In this document: positions 10,658 through 19,678 of the stretch, in pieces
Layout: each line of letters starts with the position of its first letter
How positions within the stretch are numbered: position 1 is the first letter of the stretch
Origin: Methanobacterium petrolearium
GTDB taxonomy: Archaea; Methanobacteriota; Methanobacteria; Methanobacteriales; Methanobacteriaceae
Assembly (NCBI RefSeq): GCF_017873625.1
Contig: NZ_JAGGKL010000005.1
Coordinates: 158,369 to 222,368, forward strand
Reading direction: 5' to 3'
Length of the DNA: 64,000 bases
The notes under the pieces: generated by a model
Databases searched by the model: none
The model's input: only the letters and a program-made list of their open reading frames with translations
Told to the model about the DNA's origin: nothing
Translations under genes and position numbers: made by a program

Positions 10658-11851
10658 ATGTTTAAAGAAATTCCAGTCAGATACAGGGGAGGCACCCATC
10701 GTTGCCGTGACCCTCAAAAGACCATAGAGAAGGTTGAGGGAAAACTTAGAGCTGCAGGAGTTACCAGAATAGCCGAAATCACTCATCTGGATCGCATTGG
10801 GATACCAGTCTACTCTGCAATCCGACCCGGGGCAGCGGAAGGTGCGGTAAGTATTTATGCTGGGAAAGGAGCCACCAAACCACAGGCCAAGGCTTCGGCA
10901 ATGATGGAAGCCTTTGAAAGATATTCTGCTGAGCAACAGAAAACTGATGAAGAAAAAAATGTGGTTGGTTCTTTTTTTAAAATGGAGGGATGCATAGATC
11001 CTAAATCTTTAATATTACCTTCAAATATTTCTGGTGCTGATGAAAACGACATCAGCTGGGTTACAGCCATTGATGCTGCGGATGATAGTGAGTGTCTGGT
11101 ACCTGCTAATGCTGTTTACCATCCTTACATTCCAGAAAATGGTGTTTCTCTTTTCAAATCCAATACCAATGGATTGGCATCAGGAAATGTAATTGAGGAG
11201 GCAGTTTTTCATGGTATAACTGAGGTGGTGGAACGGGATGCATGGAGTATTTTTGAAGCCCTACGCCAGCCAAAGATGGAAGTTAACTGTGAAGGCACCG
11301 AAAATCAGTTTATAAAGGACATAATATCTAAATTTCACAAAGCAGGGGTCGAAATTAAACTGGTTGATCTTACGGCTGATGTGAAAATACCAACCATGGC
11401 TGCTGTATCTGATGATAGGGTTTTAAAAGATCCAGCTCTTTTAACCCTGGGAGTGGGAACTCATCTAGACCCAGAAGTAGCTGCCATCCGGGCCTTAACT
11501 GAGGTGGCTCAAAGCAGAGCAACCCAGATCCACGGAACACGTGAAGACACCACCCGGGCTGTTTTCATGCGCAAAGCAGGATATCAGCGTATGAAAAGGA
11601 TAAACAAGCACTGGTTTGGGGAATCTCAGGGCACAATAGAACTTTCTGACATTGAAAACCAGGCCAAAAAGTCATTTAGAGAAGATATAGAAACTTCATT
11701 AAATCTTCTTTCTGAATGTGATTTTGATCAGGTTTTATACACGGATCTCACCCGGCCAGAAATTGATATTCCAGTGGTAAGAGTTGTTATTCCAGGAATG
11801 GAAGTTTATTCCGTTGATGTGGAAAGGGTTGGTAAAAGGCTTAAAAGATAA
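10658..11851 (+). CDS. ycaO: YcaO-family McrA-glycine thioamidation protein (methanogenesis marker 1)
   Basis: ATP-dependent cyclodehydratase-fold enzyme, 397 residues. In methanogens this YcaO installs the thioglycine in the active site of methyl-coenzyme M reductase. Visible marks are MKxxRYRGGTHRCRDPQKT at the N-terminus, the ATP-site region KASAMMEAFERYSAEQ (residues about 70-85), EVVERDAWSIFEAL near 190, and AIRALTEVAQSRATQIHGTRED near 280. These match methanogenesis marker protein 1 rather than azoline-forming YcaOs. Its usual helper TfuA is not next to it. The start follows AAAGGA. The upstream M50 gene may share its transcript. Confidence 0.9.
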   Translation: MFKEIPVRYRGGTHRCRDPQKTIEKVEGKLRAAGVTRIAEITHLDRIGIPVYSAIRPGAAEGAVSIYAGKGATKPQAKASAMMEAFERYSAEQQKTDEEKNVVGSFFKMEGCIDPKSLILPSNISGADENDISWVTAIDAADDSECLVPANAVYHPYIPENGVSLFKSNTNGLASGNVIEEAVFHGITEVVERDAWSIFEALRQPKMEVNCEGTENQFIKDIISKFHKAGVEIKLVDLTADVKIPTMAAVSDDRVLKDPALLTLGVGTHLDPEVAAIRALTEVAQSRATQIHGTREDTTRAVFMRKAGYQRMKRINKHWFGESQGTIELSDIENQAKKSFREDIETSLNLLSECDFDQVLYTDLTRPEIDIPVVRVVIPGMEVYSVDVERVGKRLKR

Positions 11852-12058
11852 ACATATAAAAAAGTGTAAGATTTTTATAAAAAACATAAACTAGGTTCAA
11901 TATACAGTGTTATATTAAATTTTAAATCCTAATAATAATATCCTAATAAAATAATTTAACTGAAAATAAGATCATGTACTAATTTAGAGGATTCAAATTC
12001 AATTCATCTGATTTAAAGATTTAAATTTAAGAATCAGGCCTCTTTTTTTGGTGGAAAA

Positions 12059-12400
12059 ATGAAACAAGTTATTGTTATGCGAGCAGATCTGGGAATGAGT
12101 AAGGGTAAATTGGCAGCCCAAGCATGCCATGCGAGTATAGGGGCTTATAAAAAGGCTGATGAAAGGATTATAAGAGACTGGGAGTTAGAAGGCGGTAAAA
12201 AGGTGGTTGTTCAGGTTAAAAGTCAGCAGGAACTTTTTGAAATATATGAATTGGTTAAAGCCGCTGAAATTCCCAGTTACCTGGTAACAGATGCCGGTCA
12301 CACTGAATTACCTCCCTCTACTGTAACTTGCCTGGGAATAGGGCCTGAAAAGGAAGAAAAGATAGACAAAATAACTCAAGATCTTAAACTACTTAAATAA
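12059..12400 (+). CDS. pth2: Peptidyl-tRNA hydrolase, archaeal type
   Basis: Pth2-family enzyme (113 residues) that frees tRNA from stalled peptidyl-tRNA. Hallmarks are KQVIVMRADLGMSKGKLAAQACHAS at the N-terminus (Lys and Asp of the active site) and YLVTDAGHTELPPSTVTCLGIGP near the C-terminus. The length is exactly that of the family. A GGTGG box precedes the ATG. The 207-base upstream gap is AT-rich, with an imperfect GAGGATTC/GAATC repeat but no firm promoter call. Confidence 0.95.
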   Translation: MKQVIVMRADLGMSKGKLAAQACHASIGAYKKADERIIRDWELEGGKKVVVQVKSQQELFEIYELVKAAEIPSYLVTDAGHTELPPSTVTCLGIGPEKEEKIDKITQDLKLLK

Positions 12401-12431
12401 GTCTTATCTTGGACCAAAAGACACTATTAGG

Positions 12432-12515
12432 GGGTTAGATTTAGAGGGTTAGATTTAGAGGGTTAGATTTAGAGGGTTAGATTTAGAGGGTTAGATTTAG
12501 AGAGTTAGATTTATA
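12432..12515 (+). repeat. 14-bp tandem repeat upstream of mfnE
   Basis: The unit GGGTTAGATTTAGA occurs five times without a mismatch (12432-12501). A sixth, degenerate copy, GAGTTAGATTTATA, spans 12502-12515. The change in the last copy creates the TATA box (ATTTATAAAC) that probably drives mfnE. The period of 14 is not a whole helical turn. Confidence 0.9.
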
Positions 12516-12518
12516 AAC
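12508..12518 (+). promoter_or_regulatory. TATA box of mfnE operon
   Basis: GATTTATAAAC ends the tandem repeat array. It lies about 37 bases upstream of the mfnE ATG, giving a predicted transcript start near 12535. Confidence 0.45.
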
Positions 12519-12548
12519 ATACCAATTATCATTTAGGAGAATGTTGTT

Positions 12549-13193
<645 letters not shown>

Positions 13194-13355
13194 ATGGAAA
13201 AAATACAATGTACCTCATGTAAACAGGAAATATCACCTGTAGAAACCTATGTAAAATTTGAATGTCCTGAATGCGAAGAAATACTGTACAGATGCCAGAA
13301 ATGCCGAACTTTCGGCCACATTTACCAATGCAAATGTGGATTTAAAGGACCATAA
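13194..13355 (+). CDS. Small zinc-ribbon protein (HVO_2753-like)
   Basis: A 53-residue gene starting directly after the mfnE stop, with GGAGGA 5-6 bases upstream. It encodes four CxxC-type pairs: CTSC (residues 6-9), CPEC (24-27), CQKC (34-37) and CKCG near the C-terminus (TYxxCKCGFKGP). This matches the archaeal family of small double zinc-finger proteins commonly encoded next to elongation factor 1-beta, and aEF-1beta indeed follows 249 bases later. The haloarchaeal member affects motility and biofilm formation; a role here is not known. Confidence 0.85.
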   Translation: MEKIQCTSCKQEISPVETYVKFECPECEEILYRCQKCRTFGHIYQCKCGFKGP

Positions 13356-13604
13356 GAGCCTTTAAAGTCCATAACATTCCTTAAAACTCTAATTTTCTGA
13401 TTTATCAAGATTCAAGAGATCAAGAACATGGTCATATTTTTTTAATAATTTGGTTAGTCAATAGAATTAATATAAATTCTATAAAATAATGGATCTCAGA
13501 TTACTATTGGATCTCAGGTTATCAGCTTTTCAGATGGTTTATTTAATAATGAACAAATTTCATGAATAAATCAATAAAAAATAGGATTAATGGAGGAATA
13601 TAGT

Positions 13605-13874
13605 ATGGGAGAAGTAGTAGCAACCATAAAATTAATGCCAGAAAGCCCTGATGTTGATCTGGCTCAGATTAAAGAAAATGTAGAAAAATCAATACCAGAA
13701 GGAACTGAACTTCACAAAATCGATGAAGAACCAATTGCTTTTGGTCTGGTAGCCCTCAATGTTATGGTAATAGTTGATGATGCCGAGGGTGGAACTGAAA
13801 AAGCAGAGGAGATATTCTCCCAGCTCGACGATGTTGCCAGTATAGAAGTGGTTGACGTACGCAGGTTAATGTAA
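13605..13874 (+). CDS. ef1b: Translation elongation factor aEF-1beta
   Basis: Guanine-nucleotide exchange factor for aEF-1alpha, 89 residues. MGEVVATIKLMPESPDVDL, then KIDEEPIAFGLVALNVMVIV and the C-terminal ASIEVVDVRRLM are characteristic. The ATG at 13605 has GGAGG 8 bases upstream; an ATG at 13590 overlaps that box and is rejected. A short direct repeat GGATCTCAG (about 13492 and 13508) lies in the upstream gap. Confidence 0.95.
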   Translation: MGEVVATIKLMPESPDVDLAQIKENVEKSIPEGTELHKIDEEPIAFGLVALNVMVIVDDAEGGTEKAEEIFSQLDDVASIEVVDVRRLM

Positions 13875-14114
13875 GTAGGATATTCCCTACTTTATTTTCT
13901 CACAAAACTTGTTTTACTATAAAAATCTTTAAACTGATCTTTCAATTTATTTTTAGTTTTTTTTCATTTGTTATTAGTTTTTTAAATTATTTTCAGCCAA
14001 TAAATTCTATTTTTACCTAATAATCTCATTTTCATCTTTTACACAAAATATATTAATACTATTTTAAATATTATTAATACAATACTTGTGCTCAACTATG
14101 GTGGTGATTATAAT

Positions 14115-15362
14115 ATGTTTGATCTTATCTTTGCCTGTATAATGGGAGTGCTGTGTGGTGTGGTAACTGGTTTGATTCCAGGGATCCATGTAAACACAGT
14201 AGGGGCATTCGTTTTCTCAGCATCACCATTTCTTTTATACTCTTATTCTCCTGAAGTCCTGGCAGTTTTCCTGCTTTCAATGTCAATTTCACATGCATTA
14301 CTTGAATTCATCCCATCTATGTTTTTAGGGGTTCCTGATGAAGGAACAGTTCTTTCAGTAATGCCTGGTCATTATTTACTTCTCCAGGGACGTGGAAAGG
14401 AAGCCATTAGACTGGTTTCTTTAGGTGGGTTTGGGGCAATGATCGTTACCATCCTTCTTTTACCATTATTTATGGTTGTTCTACCACCCTTATATGGTAT
14501 CTTAAAACCTTACATTTGGATTATTTTATCGGTGACAGTTGTATACATGATTCATCGTCTCAGTCGGGACTTAAAATCTTTAATCTGGTCATCCATCCTG
14601 TTTATTTTTTCTGGTATAATGGGCTGGATAGCACTGAATTCACCACTTTCCTCAAGTGTTTCCCTTTTATGTATTTTTTCAGGCCTTTTTGGTGTTAGCA
14701 CCCTGTTATACAGTCTTTCTGAAAAATCAGTGATGCCAGAACAGGATGATCACTACCATCTGGAAATTGATAGAGATGTCCTTAAGGGCATATTTGCAGG
14801 TGGGATTGCTGGCAGTATCTTGGGGTTTCTTCCCGGGATGGGACCAGCCCAGGGGAGTCTTCTAGCCCAGGAATTGAGTGGTGGTTCAGATTCCGGTAGT
14901 GAGAGGGAAGGATTTTTAGTGGCTATGAGTGGTGTTAATGCATCAGATGCTCTTTTTTCGTTGATTGCTATCTATTTAATAGGTAATCCTCGCAGTGGAA
15001 TCGCGGTGTATGTCAATCAGTTACTGCAGGGATTGGACTTCAATCATCTTTTAATAATGATATTTTCATCAGTAATTGCAGTGTCAATGTCCATGATTTT
15101 ATGTATAAAATTAGGGGATTATTTGAGTCGTTCAATGCAAAAAATTAATTATGAAAAACTTTCATGGTTTGTGATCATTTTCATGAGCTTTTTAGTGGTG
15201 CTTTTTGCACTGATGGAAAATGCCAATTTGATCTTTATTTTCATAATCTATGTGACATCCATTGCAATGGGACTCCTGCCACATTATCTGGATATAAATA
15301 AATCCCACCTTATGGGTGTGCTTATTGTCCCAGCTATTGTTGTATACACTGGAATGGCTTAA
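14115..15362 (+). CDS. TctA/DUF112-family membrane permease
   Basis: Polytopic protein (about 415 residues, 10-12 membrane segments) of the tripartite tricarboxylate transporter large-subunit family. The duplicated signature is GVVTGLIPGIHVNTVGAF at residues 10-30 and GSILGFLPGMGPAQGSLLAQ near 235, followed by SGVNASDALFSL. Bacterial relatives work with a TctC binding protein and TctB; neither is encoded nearby, as is common for archaeal members. Substrate unknown. The ATG at 14115 follows GGTGGTGAT; the GTG at 14088 lies upstream of that box and is not used as the start. Confidence 0.82.
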   Translation: MFDLIFACIMGVLCGVVTGLIPGIHVNTVGAFVFSASPFLLYSYSPEVLAVFLLSMSISHALLEFIPSMFLGVPDEGTVLSVMPGHYLLLQGRGKEAIRLVSLGGFGAMIVTILLLPLFMVVLPPLYGILKPYIWIILSVTVVYMIHRLSRDLKSLIWSSILFIFSGIMGWIALNSPLSSSVSLLCIFSGLFGVSTLLYSLSEKSVMPEQDDHYHLEIDRDVLKGIFAGGIAGSILGFLPGMGPAQGSLLAQELSGGSDSGSEREGFLVAMSGVNASDALFSLIAIYLIGNPRSGIAVYVNQLLQGLDFNHLLIMIFSSVIAVSMSMILCIKLGDYLSRSMQKINYEKLSWFVIIFMSFLVVLFALMENANLIFIFIIYVTSIAMGLLPHYLDINKSHLMGVLIVPAIVVYTGMA

Positions 15363-15438
15363 ATAATGAGAATAAAGAGAAATTTTTAGAGTTTATAGTT
15401 ATTGGATATATCGAAATCAGTTTATTGAAATCACAAGG

Positions 15439-16422
15439 TCATATTATTACTACTTCTTTGCATAAATCCGTAATAGACTTCATAAACTCTTCAGTACTAA
15501 CTCCAGGGAAGGTATCTATCAGGCAAATATCGAATTTTTCCTTTAAAACACATCCAAGTTCCCGTACATCCATACAGTAAACATCCCAGGATTCACCACG
15601 GGCAATCAGACCCTGCTTTTTGCTGGATAATTCTAAGGGATATTCATTAACTTCCAGATTAAGAGCGGTTGTGTGTGCAGCAGGATACCAGAGATCATTA
15701 AAAACAACTCTTTTGGCACCTCCTTTAAGAGCAGCAATACCCAGAGTTCCTGGACCACAGGTACAGTCCAGTATTTTAGGATCCTCATATTTTTCCATTG
15801 CCCTTTTTAGGAGAGTTATTTTGGGAGATACTGGTTTAGGAAATTCAATATGTATTTCCGCTTGATGTTTATGGATAAGAATAGGTCCAAATGGGGTTTG
15901 CACCAGATCACAGCGCATGTCACAACCAGCCAGAAGTTTATATATGTGGGGATGGGATTTAGAGTCTTTCATCCCCACAGTTTCTTTAATATCCCCTTTG
16001 AGAACTCCTTTAACTTCAGGAACTTCTTTTACTATTCTTTCCGCGCATTTTCGATTAACAGCTGGAGATAATATCACCAGACTATCTTGGGAAAGGTATG
16101 GTACTGTTTGAAGGGGATATGCAGGGGTGATAAGGGGTACACAAGTATCTCGCAGTGTGGAGTTTTCATTTTTAATACCTTCATCCTGCATGATGGTTAA
16201 GATATGGCTTATCACCGCATCCAAGTGTCTGCGACCACAGACACATTTTTTCCAGTTTTCATCTATTTTTTGATCTGGATCTAATTGTTCAGATAACGGT
16301 TTAAATTTCTTCAATCTCAGTTCCGGGCAATTATCACAGGGGTAATATAGGGATGTGATGTTATTTAAAACATGAGAAGGGGATTTTATACATTCCTGTT
16401 GGCATCTGCACTGTATGTCCAT
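15439..16422 (-). CDS. Cys-rich SAM-dependent methyltransferase-like protein
   Basis: 327 residues. The N-terminal about 75 residues hold many Cys (CRCQQEC, CDNC, CVCGRRH), which looks like a metal or Fe-S site. The C-terminal third has a class I methyltransferase fold with motif I LDCTCGPGTLGI and an acidic post-motif FNDLWYPAA, ending with DICLIDTFPGVSTEEF. It resembles tRNA or corrinoid-related methyltransferases in outline only, and I cannot name the substrate. The ATG at 16422 is about 24 bases from a TATA box, so the message is probably leaderless. Confidence 0.7.
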   Translation of the reverse strand: MDIQCRCQQECIKSPSHVLNNITSLYYPCDNCPELRLKKFKPLSEQLDPDQKIDENWKKCVCGRRHLDAVISHILTIMQDEGIKNENSTLRDTCVPLITPAYPLQTVPYLSQDSLVILSPAVNRKCAERIVKEVPEVKGVLKGDIKETVGMKDSKSHPHIYKLLAGCDMRCDLVQTPFGPILIHKHQAEIHIEFPKPVSPKITLLKRAMEKYEDPKILDCTCGPGTLGIAALKGGAKRVVFNDLWYPAAHTTALNLEVNEYPLELSSKKQGLIARGESWDVYCMDVRELGCVLKEKFDICLIDTFPGVSTEEFMKSITDLCKEVVII

Positions 16423-16441
16423 ATGCTTAAATATTTGATAC

Positions 16442-16451
16442 TTTATATAAA
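16442..16451. promoter_or_regulatory. Palindromic TATA box between divergent genes
   Basis: TTTATATAAA is its own reverse complement. It lies about 24 bases from the ATG of the leftward methyltransferase gene (leaderless) and about 50 bases from the ATG of the rightward secretion ATPase gene. One element could serve both directions. Confidence 0.5.
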
Positions 16452-16497
16452 TAATATTAAGATAATCTACTGATATGATGATATTGTTTGTGAGACA

Positions 16498-18123
16498 ATG
16501 AAGGACAAACGCAAAGAAATACTGAAGGACCTTTTAGGAGAATTTGGTTCTGAAGATGATACTGACTATGTTGTTGAAGAGGAAAAACCTTTACCTCCCC
16601 AGGAAAAAACGCCTCCAATTCAAGAAGAGGAGGAAGAAGAGTTTTCATTAGATAAAATAATGAAAAAAAAGCCTAAAAAACCATCTAAACGCACTAAAAA
16701 AGTTAAAAAGGCATCTGATGCTTTCAAGGCCGAGATTATTGAGGAAGGGTTGGTTCCTAAATATAATGTAAGTGTCCCTCATTTTTCTGATAAAGAAACC
16801 CAAATTTTCAATGAAGTACGGGAGAAACTGGTTGAAGTAGCAGTTTCACAGGGTGAAGAATTCGATATTGATGAAGAATCTTTTGTAGGGGATGTTAAAC
16901 AGTTTTTAAGGGCCAGGGGAGTTCGAGATGTTGAACGACTGGCCACACAAATAGCTCAGGTAATGTTGGGGTATGGGAAACTGGACCCCATGATTAAGGA
17001 TGATGATTTAGAGGAAATTATGGTTATAGGCACGGGTAGCAATGTATTTGTTTACCATCGTAAGATAGGGATGATGGTTACCAATGTGGTTTTTGAAACT
17101 GATGATGATATCCGGGCCATAGTAGATGTTATTGCCCGGCAAGTTAACCGTCGTATAGATCAGCAAACTCCAATACTGGATGCCCGTCTTAAAGATGGTT
17201 CCAGGGTTAACGCTACCCTTCCTCCGGTATCTGCTGATGGGCCCACCCTTACCATCAGGAAGTTCAGAAAAGATCCACTCACTGTGGTGGACTTAATCAA
17301 CTTCAAAACCATGTCATCTCACCTGGCAGGTTTCCTCTGGGTGTGTACCGATGGTATGGGAGTAAAACCATGTAACGCTATTATTGCCGGAGGTACTGGT
17401 TCTGGTAAAACCACCACACTGAACACTGTTGCTGCTTTCGTACCTCCTAGAGAACGGATTATAACCATTGAAGACACTTTGGAACTGCAACTCCCTCACT
17501 CACATGTGTTGCGTATGGAAACCCGCCCACCTAACATTGAAGGTAAAGGAGAACTTACCATGGACACTCTGGTGAAAAACTCTCTCCGTCAGAGGCCTGA
17601 TAGAGTGATTGTAGGTGAAGTTCGTGGAGCAGAAGCCATAACACTTTTCACAGCCTTAAACACAGGACACTCTGGAATGGGAACCCTTCACTCCAACACT
17701 GCCAGAGAAACCATTACTAGGTTGATAAATTCGCCAATGAACGTACCAAACATTATGATTCCTGCTCTTGATTTCATTATAATGCAAAACCGGATGTACC
17801 GTGCTGAAGGTGGATCCATCCGTCGAGTAACTGAAGTTGCTGAGGTTGTGGGGATGGAAGAGGGTAATGTTCAACTTAACCGTGTGTTTGAATGGAATAA
17901 TGTCACTGATAAAGTGGAATATGTGGGTATTTCCAGTAAAACCCTGCGAGAAATAGCAGAACTGCGAGGAGTGAGTGTAACTGATCTTGAAGAAGAAATT
18001 GAAAAAAGAAGGCTGGTTTTGGAGTATCTGGCTGATAACAACATACGTTCCATTGAAGAAGTTGGTAGATGTATAAACAGTTACTACAAAGATCCTGATG
18101 AGATGTTGGAAAGAATTCTTTAA
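16498..18123 (+). CDS. Type II/IV secretion system ATPase (TadA/PilB/FlaI family)
   Basis: Hexameric motor for pilus assembly or secretion, 541 residues. An acidic, Glu-rich disordered N-terminus (about 85 residues) precedes the N-domain. The ATPase core has Walker A GGTGSGKT at residues 298-305, the Asp box TIEDTLELQL, Walker B RPDRVIVGEVRGAEA and the His box GHSGMGTLHSNT. It is encoded with a platform protein 162 bases downstream. No pilin is adjacent, but the class III signal pilin at 7.6 kb is a candidate substrate. No strong Shine-Dalgarno was seen. Confidence 0.9.
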   Translation: MKDKRKEILKDLLGEFGSEDDTDYVVEEEKPLPPQEKTPPIQEEEEEEFSLDKIMKKKPKKPSKRTKKVKKASDAFKAEIIEEGLVPKYNVSVPHFSDKETQIFNEVREKLVEVAVSQGEEFDIDEESFVGDVKQFLRARGVRDVERLATQIAQVMLGYGKLDPMIKDDDLEEIMVIGTGSNVFVYHRKIGMMVTNVVFETDDDIRAIVDVIARQVNRRIDQQTPILDARLKDGSRVNATLPPVSADGPTLTIRKFRKDPLTVVDLINFKTMSSHLAGFLWVCTDGMGVKPCNAIIAGGTGSGKTTTLNTVAAFVPPRERIITIEDTLELQLPHSHVLRMETRPPNIEGKGELTMDTLVKNSLRQRPDRVIVGEVRGAEAITLFTALNTGHSGMGTLHSNTARETITRLINSPMNVPNIMIPALDFIIMQNRMYRAEGGSIRRVTEVAEVVGMEEGNVQLNRVFEWNNVTDKVEYVGISSKTLREIAELRGVSVTDLEEEIEKRRLVLEYLADNNIRSIEEVGRCINSYYKDPDEMLERIL

Positions 18124-18285
18124 AATTTTAACTTCTGAAGAGATTTTATAGGAATATAGAAAAGATTAGATAGGAAGAAATTAAAACATAGTTATTAGAT
18201 GTATATTTGGGTTGTTTAGAGGATTATATTTGGAAAAAATTATTAGAATTAAGTGTTTGATCATATTAAAGATTTGGTGAGATAA

Positions 18286-19410
18286 ATGGTCTTTGATGGC
18301 ATTAGGAATATATTCAACCGTATCGGTGATTTGACTGTTAATTCCAGCCAAAAAGTTGGTGGGGGAATTCAAAAAGTCGGTGAAGGAGTGCAAAAGCCGG
18401 TAAAAAAAATTAGAGATGTTGAAAGACCCAAAGTCACCAGGCCCAGTAGAAAAAAAGAAAAAAAAGAAAAAAAAGCTGAATTAGGCTCGTTTAAAGACAT
18501 TAAATCTTCTTCTAAGGGTTCTTCTTCCCGTAAGGTCATTAAAAAGATGGGAATGGAAAAAGATGAAATAGAGATATTCCGTGATCTCATCGACCAGAAG
18601 TATGATCGAACTGAAAAAGTAGAGGAAGATAAATCTGCAAAAGCTGCTGTTCGCAAAGCTTCCCTGGAAGAACTCCTTAAAGAAGAGGAAAAACCGGGAC
18701 TGGAACCTCGTCTTATTATGATCATGGGCGTGATAGGATTTGCAGTTATGTTCACGGTTATAGTGTTACTGGGATTCGGTGTTGAAATTGGTCTAGTTTT
18801 CGGTATTTTAATTCTTTTAATGACCATGTTCATTGTTTATCTGCCAAAAATTAAGATGGGTAGTCGCTCAACAGAGGCTTCTAAAGAAATACCTTATGCT
18901 CTGCGACAGATGGCCACTGAATTGAGGGCAGGATTAGGGTTGCATGATAGTATGCGGTCTGTGGCCATGTCTGGTTACGGTCCTTTATCTGAAGAATTTG
19001 CCAGAGCGTTGGAAGAAATAAAATATGGGGAAACCACTGAAAAAGCCCTGGTTGATATGAGTCAAAGAATTAACTCGGAAGGCCTGACCCGAGCTATATA
19101 TCAGATCACCAGAACCCTTACTAGCGGTGGGGATCTAGCTAAAACCTTAAGTGTTATTGCTGATGACACTGCCTATGAAATGCGAATGAAAATCAAGGAT
19201 TACGCCCAGAAATTAAATTCATTCACCATGATCTACATGTTTATAGCTATACTGGGTCCGGTTATATTTATGGTGATGATAATGGCAGCAGCCACAGTTA
19301 TGGGGTCAGTTATACCACCTATACTACTTTTAATAATGTATTTATTTTTATTCCCTGCTATTGTGGCTTTCATGGCGTTTATGATAAAAAGGTTGGAACC
19401 CAAGGTTTAA
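18286..19410 (+). CDS. Type II/IV pilus platform protein (TadC/FlaJ-like)
   Basis: 374 residues: a long basic, Lys-rich cytoplasmic N-terminus (about 140 residues, with runs of KKEKKEKK), two membrane helices (IMIMGVIGFAVMFTVIVLL region), then the T2SSF loop ALRQMATELRAGLGLHDSMRSV and TLTSGGDLAKTLSVIADDT, and two or three C-terminal helices. GGTGAGAT lies just before the ATG. Partner of the preceding ATPase. It is a paralogue of the platform protein at 7793-8725 but differs by its basic extension, which could contact the acidic N-terminus of the ATPase (inference). Confidence 0.88.
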   Translation: MVFDGIRNIFNRIGDLTVNSSQKVGGGIQKVGEGVQKPVKKIRDVERPKVTRPSRKKEKKEKKAELGSFKDIKSSSKGSSSRKVIKKMGMEKDEIEIFRDLIDQKYDRTEKVEEDKSAKAAVRKASLEELLKEEEKPGLEPRLIMIMGVIGFAVMFTVIVLLGFGVEIGLVFGILILLMTMFIVYLPKIKMGSRSTEASKEIPYALRQMATELRAGLGLHDSMRSVAMSGYGPLSEEFARALEEIKYGETTEKALVDMSQRINSEGLTRAIYQITRTLTSGGDLAKTLSVIADDTAYEMRMKIKDYAQKLNSFTMIYMFIAILGPVIFMVMIMAAATVMGSVIPPILLLIMYLFLFPAIVAFMAFMIKRLEPKV

Positions 19411-19576
19411 ACTTATTTCATTTAATTCTTTTTTTTAGTGTGTGCTTTCATTTTATTATGTAGTATTTAGTGTTTGATCATTGAATTCAAGACATTACTA
19501 TCTATTTATCATTTTTTATGACTAATCGTGGAATTATTATTAAATTTATCGGAAATTGGCTTTGATATGCACAAAC

Positions 19577-19585
19577 TTTATATAT
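19577..19585 (+). promoter_or_regulatory. TATA box of the ACDS operon
   Basis: TTTATATAT about 100 bases upstream of the cdhA start. Transcription should begin near 19608, leaving a leader of about 70 bases that is almost entirely the 10-bp repeat. Confidence 0.55.
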
Positions 19586-19607
19586 CCTAATTAGCCTAAC
19601 AAGTAAT

Positions 19608-19660
<53 letters not shown>

Positions 19661-19678
19661 ATTAATTCGGTGATAGTT

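Noticed and set aside
12432..12515. GGGTTAG-containing repeat considered as telomere-like or as a CRISPR array
   Set aside because: The unit is 14 bp without spacers, so not CRISPR. An archaeal chromosome interior has no telomeres, so the resemblance is chance.
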